From Bordetella parapertussis (GTDB lineage: Bacteria > Pseudomonadota > Gammaproteobacteria > Burkholderiales > Burkholderiaceae_B), in assembly GCA_945903445.1 (NCBI GenBank), contig CAMDNZ010000044.1, forward strand, positions 1 to 26,422: a stretch of DNA of 26,422 nucleotides. Direction: 5' to 3'. The translations under genes and the position numbers were made by a program. The notes beneath the pieces were generated by a model. It saw nothing but the letters and a program-made list of their open reading frames with translations, made no database searches and was not told the DNA's origin. This document shows, piece by piece, positions 7,646 through 15,371 of the stretch. Position 1 is the stretch's first letter. Every line of letters begins with the position of its first letter.

Positions 7646-8440
7646 TCAGGCGCGAAACGGAGACAACTGGTCGGGTGTGTGATGTCCGTCCAAGCCAAAA
7701 TGCGTGGGGTACTCGACCGAAGAAAGGTACAAACCGTCAGGCATGAAGGTGGCAGCCGCCAGGCGGCGGTCGCGTTGCTCAAGCAGCGTAGCGGTCCAAT
7801 CGCTGGACTGGCGGCCCTGCCCGATCTGCAAGAGCGCGCCTAGGAGATTCCTGACCATGTGGTGAAGAAATGCATTGGCTCGCAAAGTTAGCACCACGAA
7901 CGGCCCCTGCTCCTCGATATCCAGTCGAGTCAGCGTTCGAATCGGACTGGCGGCCTGGCACTGCGACGACCTGAACGCACTGAAATCGTGCTCGCCGATC
8001 AAGTGACTCGCCCCGTTTCGCATGGCGTGCAGATCCAGCGGATGATGCGTCCATCCCGCACGGCCGGCCCATAATGCGGGCTGCACCCGCCCACGCCACA
8101 ACACATAGGTATAGGTGCGCGACAACGCCGAGAACCGCGCATGGAACGAGGGATCGACGTCTTGCGCCCACGCCACGTTGATCGAACGCGGCAAGAACGT
8201 ATTCACCCCACGAACCCACGATTCCAGCCGTCGATCCAGAGGAGTATCGATGTGGACGATCTGCATGACGGCGTGTACGCCGGTATCCGTGCGACCCGCA
8301 CAAATCGTAGGCACTGGCATCCGAGCAAACTCAGCCAACGCACGCTCCAGCGTGTCTTGCACAGTTTGGCCATGGGGCTGAGTCTGCCAGCCCTGCCAAG
8401 CCGACCCGTCATAGGCCAGGCCCAGCGCGATTCGACGCAT
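7646..8440 (-). CDS. truA: tRNA pseudouridine synthase A (TruA)
   Basis: 264 residues, the normal length. The enzyme converts uridines 38-40 in the anticodon arm of many tRNAs to pseudouridine. The catalytic aspartate is Asp52 in the AGRTDTGVHA motif. The N-terminal IALGLAYDGSAWQGWQ strand, the RTYTYVLW segment and the FLHHMVRNLLGALL motif near the C-terminus are all present, so it should be active. The ATG at 8440 lies 2 bases after the fimV stop, in a TGATC overlap context that suggests translational coupling. The order fimV-truA is conserved in many beta-proteobacteria. Confidence 0.97.
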   Translation of the reverse strand: MRRIALGLAYDGSAWQGWQTQPHGQTVQDTLERALAEFARMPVPTICAGRTDTGVHAVMQIVHIDTPLDRRLESWVRGVNTFLPRSINVAWAQDVDPSFHARFSALSRTYTYVLWRGRVQPALWAGRAGWTHHPLDLHAMRNGASHLIGEHDFSAFRSSQCQAASPIRTLTRLDIEEQGPFVVLTLRANAFLHHMVRNLLGALLQIGQGRQSSDWTATLLEQRDRRLAAATFMPDGLYLSSVEYPTHFGLDGHHTPDQLSPFRA

Positions 8441-8442
8441 GA

Positions 8443-10236
8443 TCAGCGACGCTGGCGCTCGCCCGGCGTGCTGTCGCTGGGCGGCGTGTCCAGATCGAGG
8501 TCGATAGCCGACAAGCGCTTGTCGATCAGCGCTGGATCGACCGATGCAGGCGTATCGTCGTCTTCGCCGGTGTCGTTTTCGTTACGCGCCGCGGCACGTC
8601 GAACGACCCACGCGATGATGAACGCGATGATCGCCAGGATCGCCGTTACGACGATCAAAAGATTATCAGTCAGCCAAGCAGGCAGGCCAGAAGACGTCAT
8701 GAAAGAAGAATTACCCTTGTTATCCGCAGCATCGTCGGCGCGCGGTGAGGAGAATACACCAGCCGCCACGCTTCCGGCGGCGCCCGCGCCATTGGCCACG
8801 CTTGTCGTTGCGGGATTGCCACTGCCTACGGCAGATGCCGAGGCCCCGCGCTGCGACGTACCGCTCGATGACGATCCACTCGCCGCGGCTTGGCCGCTCG
8901 GCGCGACGGCATTCGCGCCATCCTCAGACTTTAGCGCCCCGCCCGTGGATGCCGCCTTGACGCCGGATGCCATATCACCCTTGGATGCCATATCGCCGCC
9001 AAATGTTGCGCTGCCATCAAATGCAGCCTTGGCTTTCGATCCGGCGTCGCTTTCGACCATCGCTGCGCCGCTATTTGACACGACGCCATCCTCCGACGCC
9101 TCGCCTGCGGTCGAGCCCCCCACCTGTCCGTCACCAGCTGCCTGACTCAATCGGTTCAGCTCATCGACGTTTCGGCTCAACTGATCCACACGATCTGCGG
9201 CATCTTCCAACGCGCGACGCTCGGCCACCTGGCGATCGCCTTCGGCGTCGCCCGCCACGCCATCGGACAAGCGCAACCGCTCGCCCGTCGGTGTCGCAGA
9301 AACTGCGGTCGCGCCTGCACGGGAATCCACCTGCCCCCGATCCCCCGCCGCCGCGGCGACGGCCGCAACACGGCCAGCGGCATATCCCATTCTGGACCTG
9401 TAAGCGGCGTGAGCATCCAACTGCTGCCGATAGATGCGGCGCGCCTCAGCCGGATCGATTGCACGCACGACATTCGCATCGGGCAAACGCAAGCGCTCGC
9501 CAGCCCGCAGCAAATTCATGTTGTTATCGATAAAAGCATCCGGATTCGCCTGCCACAGCGCCACCAAACGCTGATAGTAGTCGGCTCCGACAATCGGATA
9601 GGTTTGCGCCACACCCGACAAGGTTTGGCCGCGCCGAACAGGCAAGCTGCCCGGGCCGGCCATGTCGGCCCGCTGCGTGACCGCGGCAGGCATTGCAGCA
9701 GTACTTTGTTCGCTTGCGCTACCCGATCCCCGTCCCGGTAGAGCGACGGCAGCCGGTGTAGGCGACGAGGGTCTCGACAATCCGGGTTGGGGAAACAGCA
9801 CGCTGAACTGCACCAAGCGCGAGCCGGTGCTGGTACCAACGACCAGCAGCAAATCGACGCTGGGCGACGTCGATGCTTCGACTGAAGTCACCCGTAGCAA
9901 GCGCTGCCGGGTCGTCTTCCCAGGTTCGTTGCGTCCCGGCGCGGCATCCAGTGCCACCTGCATGCTGTTCAAACGCGCAGGCGGCTGTAAGCCGGCACGC
10001 GACCAACTTTCGATATCGGCCAGGCGCACGATCAGCACGCGATCGTCATCGATCGTCAAACCCCTTATCGGCACGGTCACATGCAAGGGACTGCCTTGGG
10101 CCGACAACACTCTGGCACGCCCGAATTCGGCAGCAAGCACCGGAGAAATCAAGCCGAGCGACAGACTCAAGGCCATGACGGGCAGAGCCAGAAAAACCAA
10201 TGGGGATGAAAGCGTGAAGCGATGGCGCGAGGGCAT
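8443..10236 (-). CDS. fimV: FimV-like peptidoglycan-associated pilus/polarity protein, short form
   Basis: 597 residues from the ATG at 10236. A GTG at 10275 would add 13 residues ahead of the signal peptide and is less likely. A signal peptide (hydrophobic residues ~8-30, cleavage after VLA) is followed by the FimV N-terminal domain (FGRARVLSAQGSPLHV). A LysM peptidoglycan-binding domain comes at about residues 200-260 (RRGQTLSGVA ... LLRAGERLRLPD). Then there is a long low-complexity Ala/Ser/Gly/Asp-rich linker with a short coiled coil (RALEDAADRVDQLSRNVDELN), one transmembrane span near residue 525-547 (LLIVVTAILAIIAFIIAWVV) and an acidic cytoplasmic tail of ~45 residues. In Pseudomonas the cytoplasmic part is long and carries TPR repeats and a FimV C-terminal domain; these are absent. 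The stop is coupled to truA, so the short form looks native. Confidence 0.88.
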   Translation of the reverse strand: MPSRHRFTLSSPLVFLALPVMALSLSLGLISPVLAAEFGRARVLSAQGSPLHVTVPIRGLTIDDDRVLIVRLADIESWSRAGLQPPARLNSMQVALDAAPGRNEPGKTTRQRLLRVTSVEASTSPSVDLLLVVGTSTGSRLVQFSVLFPQPGLSRPSSPTPAAVALPGRGSGSASEQSTAAMPAAVTQRADMAGPGSLPVRRGQTLSGVAQTYPIVGADYYQRLVALWQANPDAFIDNNMNLLRAGERLRLPDANVVRAIDPAEARRIYRQQLDAHAAYRSRMGYAAGRVAAVAAAAGDRGQVDSRAGATAVSATPTGERLRLSDGVAGDAEGDRQVAERRALEDAADRVDQLSRNVDELNRLSQAAGDGQVGGSTAGEASEDGVVSNSGAAMVESDAGSKAKAAFDGSATFGGDMASKGDMASGVKAASTGGALKSEDGANAVAPSGQAAASGSSSSGTSQRGASASAVGSGNPATTSVANGAGAAGSVAAGVFSSPRADDAADNKGNSSFMTSSGLPAWLTDNLLIVVTAILAIIAFIIAWVVRRAAARNENDTGEDDDTPASVDPALIDKRLSAIDLDLDTPPSDSTPGERQRR

Positions 10237-10280
10237 GATTTTCCGATTCGTCGTGGGGATCAACTCAGGACACACCAGAG

Positions 10281-10317
10281 AACAAACGCCAGCCAGCCGC
10301 TTGGGGCATGACTGGCG
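10281..10317 (-). terminator. Probable intrinsic terminator after asd
   Basis: On the minus strand CGCCAGTC (10317-10310) pairs with GGCTGGCG (10294-10287) over 8 base pairs including one G-T pair. The loop is 15 bases, and the stem is followed by TTTGTTCTCT. It sits in the 111-base gap between the asd stop and the fimV ATG. The T run is interrupted, so termination may be partial, separating leuCDB-asd from fimV-truA transcription. Confidence 0.55.
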
Positions 10318-10347
10318 CCAACTACTAGCCGGCAGGCTATCGGCCGA

Positions 10348-11496
10348 TCATGCTTCGCCCAAGGCAATACGCAGCATGCGGCGCAGGGGTTCGGCCGCCC
10401 CCCAAAGCAACTGATCGCCCACCGTGAAAGCGCTCAGGTAGTCGCCACCCATCGCCAATTTGCGCACACGGCCCACGGGAATATTCATGGTACCCGTCAC
10501 GGCGATAGGCGTCAGATTGCGAACGGTCGCTTCTTTGGTGTTAGGGACGAACTTGGACCACGCCGTGCCCTCGGCAATCAGCGCCTCAATCTCATCGAGC
10601 GGCACATCGCGCTTCAACTTGATAGTCAATGCCTGGCTATGGCAACGCATCGCACCGATACGCACGCACAAGCCATCCACCGGGATATGGTCGGCGGCTA
10701 CTTGGCCCGACGTGTAATCTGCGCCCGGACGACCCAGAATCTTGTTCGTCTCGACACCACCCTTCCACTCTTCCTTGGACGTTCCGTTGCCCAGATCTTT
10801 GTCGATCCAGGGAATCAGGCTGCCGGCCAGTGGCACGCCGAAGTTGTCTTGTGGCAGGCTTGGGTCCTGTTGCTTGACCAGCACACCCCGATCGATTTCT
10901 AAAATCGCCGATGCGGGATCGTCCAGCAGCGGTTTGACGGCTGCATTGATCTGGCCGAATTGCGTCAGCAATTCGCGCATGTGTTGCGCGCCGCCACCGG
11001 ACGCCGCCTGGTAGGTCATGGAGGTCATCCACTGAACCAGATCGTTGTTGAACAAGCCAGCCAGACCCATCAACATGCAGCTGACGGTGCAGTTGCCGCC
11101 AATATAGTCACGCACGCCTTTCTTCAAGGCGGCGTCGATGACCGGACGGTTTACCGGATCCAACACGATAATCGCGTCGTCTTTCATGCGCAGCGTGCTG
11201 GCGGCATCGATCCAGATACCGGTCCAGCCCGCCGAACGCAGCTTGCCATACACTTCGGTCGTGTAGTCCCCGCCCTGCGCAGTCAGAATAATCGGCAGTT
11301 TCTTGAGCGCCTCGATGTCGTAGGCGTTCTGCAAAGGTGCAGCACCGTCGGCCCATTTGGGCGCGGCGCCGCCGGCGTTACTAGTCGAGAAAAAAACCGG
11401 CTCGATCAGATCGAAATCTTTTTCCTCGCGCATGCGCTGCATGAGCACCGAGCCCACCATTCCACGCCAGCCTACCAGGCCAACTGCTTGCTTCAT
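10348..11496 (-). CDS. asd: Aspartate-semialdehyde dehydrogenase (Asd)
   Basis: 382 residues, close to the proteobacterial Asd of ~370. It reduces aspartyl-4-phosphate to aspartate semialdehyde with NADPH, the branch point to lysine/diaminopimelate, methionine and threonine. The N-terminal dinucleotide-binding loop is GLVGWRGMVGS. The catalytic cysteine is Cys136 in GGNCTVSCML. The substrate-binding segment QAASGGGAQHMRELL is present, as is the His-containing RIGAMRCHSQA segment near residue 273. It follows leuB by 37 bases on the same strand with a modest Shine-Dalgarno (GGAG). Placing asd after leuB is usual in beta- and gamma-proteobacteria. Confidence 0.97.
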   Translation of the reverse strand: MKQAVGLVGWRGMVGSVLMQRMREEKDFDLIEPVFFSTSNAGGAAPKWADGAAPLQNAYDIEALKKLPIILTAQGGDYTTEVYGKLRSAGWTGIWIDAASTLRMKDDAIIVLDPVNRPVIDAALKKGVRDYIGGNCTVSCMLMGLAGLFNNDLVQWMTSMTYQAASGGGAQHMRELLTQFGQINAAVKPLLDDPASAILEIDRGVLVKQQDPSLPQDNFGVPLAGSLIPWIDKDLGNGTSKEEWKGGVETNKILGRPGADYTSGQVAADHIPVDGLCVRIGAMRCHSQALTIKLKRDVPLDEIEALIAEGTAWSKFVPNTKEATVRNLTPIAVTGTMNIPVGRVRKLAMGGDYLSAFTVGDQLLWGAAEPLRRMLRIALGEA

Positions 11497-11533
11497 TTTC
11501 TGCCAACTCCAGGTTCAACGATTGACTGCATGA

Positions 11534-12610
11534 TCAGGCCAGGGCCGCAAGAACGGCGCTGCCCATTTCGACCGTACCTACTTTGGTAGTGCCTGCTTCA
11601 AAAATATCCGCAGTGCGGAGTCCGTCTTTCAGGACTTGGCGAACCGCTGTTTCGATTCGGTCTGCTTGGCCGGACAAGCCTAAAGAATAACGTAATAGCA
11701 TGGCTGCCGACAAAATCGTCGCCAAGGGGTTGGCGATCCCCTGTCCGGCGATATCAGGGGCCGAGCCATGACTAGGCTCGTACAAACCTTGTCCTGCGGC
11801 ATTGAGCGAGGCCGAGGGCAGCATACCGATGGAGCCCGTCAGCATGGCGGCCTCGTCTGACAAAATATCGCCGAACAGATTGCCTGTCACCACCACGTCG
11901 AATTCGCGTGGCGCACGCACCAACTGCATGGCAGCGTTGTCTACGTACATGTGCGACAGCACCACGTCCGGGTACGACTTGGCTACGTCGGTGATAATGT
12001 CGCGCCAGAATTGCGAGGTCTCCAGCACGTTGGCCTTATCCACGCTGCACAGTTTTTTATTGCGCTTTTGTGCCGCTTCGAAACCGATCTTGGCGATTCG
12101 GCGCACTTCCGTTTCGGCATAGCGCATAGTGTCAAAACCTTCGCGCTCGCCCTTGAAGGCACCGTCTTCTGCCGTTCGAACGCCACGGGGCTGACCGAAA
12201 TAAATGTCGCCGGTCAGCTCGCGCACGATCAGGATATCCAGGCCGCTGACGACTTCCGGCTTGAGCGATGATGCATTAGCCAGCTCGGGATACAAAATCG
12301 CAGGGCGCAAATTAGCGAACAAGCCCAGATTCTTGCGCAGTCCCAGAATGGCCTGCTCAGGTCGATGCTCGCGCTTGAGGCTGTCGTATTTCCAGTCGCC
12401 TACCGCGCCAAACAGGGTGGCATGGGCATTCTGCGCGAGTGCCAGCGTTTCCGGCGGCAGCGGGTGACCGAATGCGTCATACGCCGCCCCGCCCACTTTG
12501 GCTTGCTGGATCTTCAAATCCAGACCCAGCGCGGTCAGGACTCGGACGGCTTGTTCGGTAATCTCCGGTCCAATGCCGTCGCCGGGCAGTACCGCGATAT
12601 TAAAAGTCAT
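11534..12610 (-). CDS. leuB: 3-isopropylmalate dehydrogenase (LeuB)
   Basis: 358 residues, full length. It oxidises and decarboxylates 3-isopropylmalate to 2-oxoisocaproate with NAD+, the third committed step of leucine synthesis. The N-terminus MTFNIAVLPGDGIGPEI carries the family nucleotide motif. The active-site segments RELTGDIYFGQPRG and SVDKANVLETSQFWR are present, and the isocitrate/isopropylmalate dehydrogenase signature lies near residue 245 (GNLFGDILSDEAAMLTGSIG). The C-terminal GSAPDIAGQGIANPLA segment for coenzyme binding is intact. It lies 57 bases downstream of leuD and 37 upstream of asd. Confidence 0.98.
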   Translation of the reverse strand: MTFNIAVLPGDGIGPEITEQAVRVLTALGLDLKIQQAKVGGAAYDAFGHPLPPETLALAQNAHATLFGAVGDWKYDSLKREHRPEQAILGLRKNLGLFANLRPAILYPELANASSLKPEVVSGLDILIVRELTGDIYFGQPRGVRTAEDGAFKGEREGFDTMRYAETEVRRIAKIGFEAAQKRNKKLCSVDKANVLETSQFWRDIITDVAKSYPDVVLSHMYVDNAAMQLVRAPREFDVVVTGNLFGDILSDEAAMLTGSIGMLPSASLNAAGQGLYEPSHGSAPDIAGQGIANPLATILSAAMLLRYSLGLSGQADRIETAVRQVLKDGLRTADIFEAGTTKVGTVEMGSAVLAALA

Positions 12611-12667
12611 GTTGCATCGATTCCTAAGATAAATCGGTTTTCAAGGCAGGCGGCGCATGCCACGGCC

Positions 12668-13321
12668 TCAGCCCAGCAAGGGACGGCCTTCCAGCCACGG
12701 GTGACGTGCCAGACGCTCGGCTTCGAACGCACGAATCTTGTCGGATTGACGCAAGGTCAGGCCAATATCGTCGAAACCGTTGGTCAAACAGTATTTCCGG
12801 AACGGTTCGATATCGAAAGGCAATTCTTCGCCTTGCGGCAAGACCACGATTTGTCGCGGTAAATCCACCGTCAACCGATATCCCGGGAATGCCTTGACCT
12901 CGTCGAACAGACGGCTGATTTTCGACTCGGGCAACACGATCGGCAGCAAACCGTTCTTAAAACTGTTATTGAAAAAGATATCGGCATAGGACGGCGCCAA
13001 AATGGCTCGGAAGCCATATTGCGTCAACGCCCACGGTGCGTGCTCGCGGCTCGAACCACAGCCGAAGTTCTGACGCGCCAGAAGAATCGACGCCCCGGCG
13101 TACCGCGGTTGATTCAGCACGAAATCCGGATTCAAGGGGCGCTGGCTGTTATCCATTCCCGGCTCGCCGTGATCGAGATAACGCAACTCGTCGAACAGGT
13201 TCGGTCCAAAACCCGTGCGCTTGATCGACTTCAAGAACTGCTTCGGAATAATCAGGTCGGTATCGACATTTTCGCGGTCGAGCGGGGCCACCAGGCCATC
13301 ATGAGTTGTAAAGGCTTGCAT
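12668..13321 (-). CDS. leuD: 3-isopropylmalate dehydratase small subunit (LeuD)
   Basis: 217 residues, the proteobacterial long form. It is the small subunit of isopropylmalate isomerase, providing the swivelling domain that binds the substrate side chain, and it acts with LeuC. The NFGCGSSREHAPWAL motif near residue 80-95 and the N-terminal DRENVDTDLIIPKQFL segment are diagnostic. The start is 6 bases after the leuC stop, with AGGT near the end of leuC acting as ribosome binding site, so the two subunits are translationally coupled. Confidence 0.98.
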   Translation of the reverse strand: MQAFTTHDGLVAPLDRENVDTDLIIPKQFLKSIKRTGFGPNLFDELRYLDHGEPGMDNSQRPLNPDFVLNQPRYAGASILLARQNFGCGSSREHAPWALTQYGFRAILAPSYADIFFNNSFKNGLLPIVLPESKISRLFDEVKAFPGYRLTVDLPRQIVVLPQGEELPFDIEPFRKYCLTNGFDDIGLTLRQSDKIRAFEAERLARHPWLEGRPLLG

Positions 13322-13327
13322 CGTAGA

Positions 13328-14731
13328 TTACCTAAAAGTACGGACGTCGACAAAATGACCGGCCACGGCAGCGGCGGCGGCCATAGCGGGACTGACCAAA
13401 TGAGTGCGCCCCCCCTGCCCCTGACGGCCCTCGAAGTTCCGGTTGGACGTCGAAGCACAACGCTCGCCCGGTTCCAGACGATCGGCGTTCATGGCCAGGC
13501 ACATCGAGCACCCTGGCTCGCGCCATTCGAAACCTGCGTCGATGAATATCTTGTGGAGCCCTTCTTTCTCAGCCTGCTGTTTGACCAGGCCCGATCCCGG
13601 CACGACCATGGCTTGACGGACATTGGACGCCACGCGCCTGCCACGCGCGACGGCTGCGGCATCGCGCAGATCTTCGATACGAGAGTTCGTACACGAGCCG
13701 ATGAACACCCGGTCGATCTTAATATCGACTAAGGGCGTATTGGGTTTCAAACCCATATACTCCAAAGCGCGCACCATGCCGCTGCGACGGACGTCGTCTT
13801 TTTCACGGTCGGGATCGGGCACCCGGCCGTCGACCGGCAAGACCATTTCCGGTGAAGTACCCCAACTGACTTGCGGTTTGATCTGGCGCGCGTCGATGTC
13901 GACCACTCGATCAAACGTCGCCCCTTCGTCGGAGTGCAGGGTACGCCAATAGACAACGGCTTGATCCCACAACACACCCCGAGGCGCGTAGGGACGACCC
14001 CGAAAATACTCGACTGTCTTGTCGTCGACCGCCACCATGCCCGACCGAGCGCCCGCCTCGATCGCCATATTACAGACCGTCATCCGACCTTCCACCGACA
14101 GTTCCCGGATGGTGCTACCCGCGAACTCGATGGCGTGGCCCGTGCCGCCCGCCGTGCCAATCACGCCGATGACATGCAATACCACGTCCTTGGCGGTACA
14201 GCCTCGCGGCAGCGCGCCTTCGACACGAATCAACATGCTCTTGGCTTTTTTCATCAGCAGCGTCTGGGTCGCCAGCGTGTGCTCGACCTCGGACGTGCCA
14301 ATACCGAACGCCAGCGCACCGAATGCACCGTGCGTACTGGTGTGCGAATCGCCGCAAACCACTGTCATGCCCGGCAGCGTCGCGCCCTGCTCCGGGCCGA
14401 TCACGTGAACGATGCCCTGGCGTAAGTCGTTCATACGAAATTCGGTGATGCCGTGCTTCTCGCAGTTGGCATCTAAGGTATCGACTTGCAGGCGCGAAAT
14501 GGGATCGGCGATGCCGTTGGCCCGCCCCAGCGTGGGGACGTTATGGTCGGCTACGGCCAGATTGGCAGACAAGCGCCATGGCTTGCGCTCGGCGAGCGCA
14601 AGCCCCTCGAACGCCTGCGGACTGGTAACCTCATGCAGCAAATGGCGGTCGATATAGATCAAACAGGTGCCGTCTTCTTCCTGGTGCACGACATGGTCGT
14701 GCCACAGTTTGTCGTAAAGGGTGTATGCCAT
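13328..14731 (-). CDS. leuC: 3-isopropylmalate dehydratase large subunit (LeuC)
   Basis: 467 residues, the usual length. It is the aconitase-type catalytic subunit that converts 2-isopropylmalate to 3-isopropylmalate using a [4Fe-4S] cluster. The three cluster ligands are visible as Cys347 (FIGSCTNSR) and Cys408/Cys411 (GCSMCLAMN). The VCGDSHTSTHGAFGALAFGIG segment near residue 125-145 is also diagnostic. It is the first gene of leuC-leuD-leuB-asd on the minus strand, with a candidate promoter about 95-120 bases upstream and a small hairpin in the leader. No leuA is in the window. Confidence 0.98.
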   Translation of the reverse strand: MAYTLYDKLWHDHVVHQEEDGTCLIYIDRHLLHEVTSPQAFEGLALAERKPWRLSANLAVADHNVPTLGRANGIADPISRLQVDTLDANCEKHGITEFRMNDLRQGIVHVIGPEQGATLPGMTVVCGDSHTSTHGAFGALAFGIGTSEVEHTLATQTLLMKKAKSMLIRVEGALPRGCTAKDVVLHVIGVIGTAGGTGHAIEFAGSTIRELSVEGRMTVCNMAIEAGARSGMVAVDDKTVEYFRGRPYAPRGVLWDQAVVYWRTLHSDEGATFDRVVDIDARQIKPQVSWGTSPEMVLPVDGRVPDPDREKDDVRRSGMVRALEYMGLKPNTPLVDIKIDRVFIGSCTNSRIEDLRDAAAVARGRRVASNVRQAMVVPGSGLVKQQAEKEGLHKIFIDAGFEWREPGCSMCLAMNADRLEPGERCASTSNRNFEGRQGQGGRTHLVSPAMAAAAAVAGHFVDVRTFR

Positions 14732-14766
14732 AGGAACGCTCGATAGGAAATAAACTGCAATCTGAG

Positions 14767-14781
14767 GCCGGGTTTTCCGGC
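14767..14781 (-). promoter_or_regulatory. Small GC hairpin in the leuC leader
   Basis: GCCGG and CCGGC enclose a 5-base loop between the predicted leuC promoter and the leuC ATG, ending 36 bases before the start codon. It is followed by a T-poor stretch, so it is not a terminator by itself. A role in message stability or attenuation is speculative, and no leucine-rich leader peptide was recognised. Confidence 0.3.
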
Positions 14782-14824
14782 TACCGCCAATTTTGACTCG
14801 CGAATGTCAGTACAAGAAATAAAC

Positions 14825-14853
14825 ATTATGCCCAGCGCGCCAAGCTAGTACAA
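14825..14853 (-). promoter_or_regulatory. leuC: Candidate sigma-70 promoter of leuCDB-asd
   Basis: On the minus strand TTGTAC (14853-14848) is followed after exactly 17 bases by CATAAT (14830-14825), a 5/6 match to the -10 consensus. The -35 match is only 3 of 6, which is common for activated promoters. Transcription would start near 14818, leaving a leader of about 86 bases. It is the best-placed promoter upstream of leuC. Confidence 0.5.
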
Positions 14854-15371
14854 CGGCAGCCAAAATACTGGTATTACAACTACTACCCTGGCTTTTGCTC
14901 ATTCAGCGGCGAGATCGTTTTCAAGCTTCCCACGCCGCGATCTGGCGGAGCGACTCCCAGCATCGGAAGCATGCACGGTGCCGGTCGTGTTAATAACGCA
15001 AAGCGATTGCACAGTAAAACAATGCACACTATTTACTCAATAGTTTGAGACTAATTCGAAATGTTGTTCCATAGCGTCAACTTACAACTGGGGCCGTTGC
15101 CACACTTAATGCAGTACTACAATGATTTACGTCTAGTCGGTCGAAAGATTTTGATTTATTGTTTAGAAATAATAGGTAATAAACAGTATTCAAGCGGGAT
15201 TGACGCCACCTCCCACCAACCGGACAATTGTTTCTGCGGGTATCTCTATGTTTTTTTCCGTTATACCGGAGCTGGATGTACTCCGTGACGGCATCACTAT
15301 GTCGCACTGTCAATTACTAAATCGCGCATCCTGTTTCCGCCTTCTTTCGCTCGCTCACTGAGACTGCACTC
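14854..15371. other. Divergent intergenic region between leuC and the secretion/adhesin operon
   Basis: The full gene-free stretch is 14732-15371 (640 bases). From about 14990 it becomes clearly AT-rich compared with the coding DNA on both sides. I see a perfect 6-bp inverted repeat ACTATT-5-AATAGT (15029-15045), several A/T tracts around 15140-15190 and one reasonable plus-strand promoter (15200-15228). The two open frames here (15061-15288 plus, 15077-15313 minus) overlap each other in opposite directions and encode nothing recognisable. The region is best read as the control region of the plus-strand operon, possibly with binding sites for nucleoid proteins or a dedicated regulator. Confidence 0.5.
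15200..15228 (+). promoter_or_regulatory. Candidate promoter of the type I secretion/adhesin operon
   Basis: TTGACG (15200-15205, 5/6 to consensus) and GACAAT (15223-15228, 4/6) are spaced by exactly 17 bases. Transcription would start near 15235, leaving a leader of about 137 bases before the outer-membrane protein gene. It is the best plus-strand match in the gap, but not unique in such AT-rich DNA. Confidence 0.35.

Noticed and set aside
8141..9145. A 334-codon plus-strand frame over truA and fimV
   Set aside because: It is antisense to two well-recognised genes and low in complexity (Pro/Ala/Ser-rich) because it mirrors the FimV linker.
15061..15313. Possible small proteins in the leuC-channel gap on both strands
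   Set aside because: The two frames overlap in opposite directions, have no ribosome binding site or family resemblance, and contain promoter-like AT-rich DNA.
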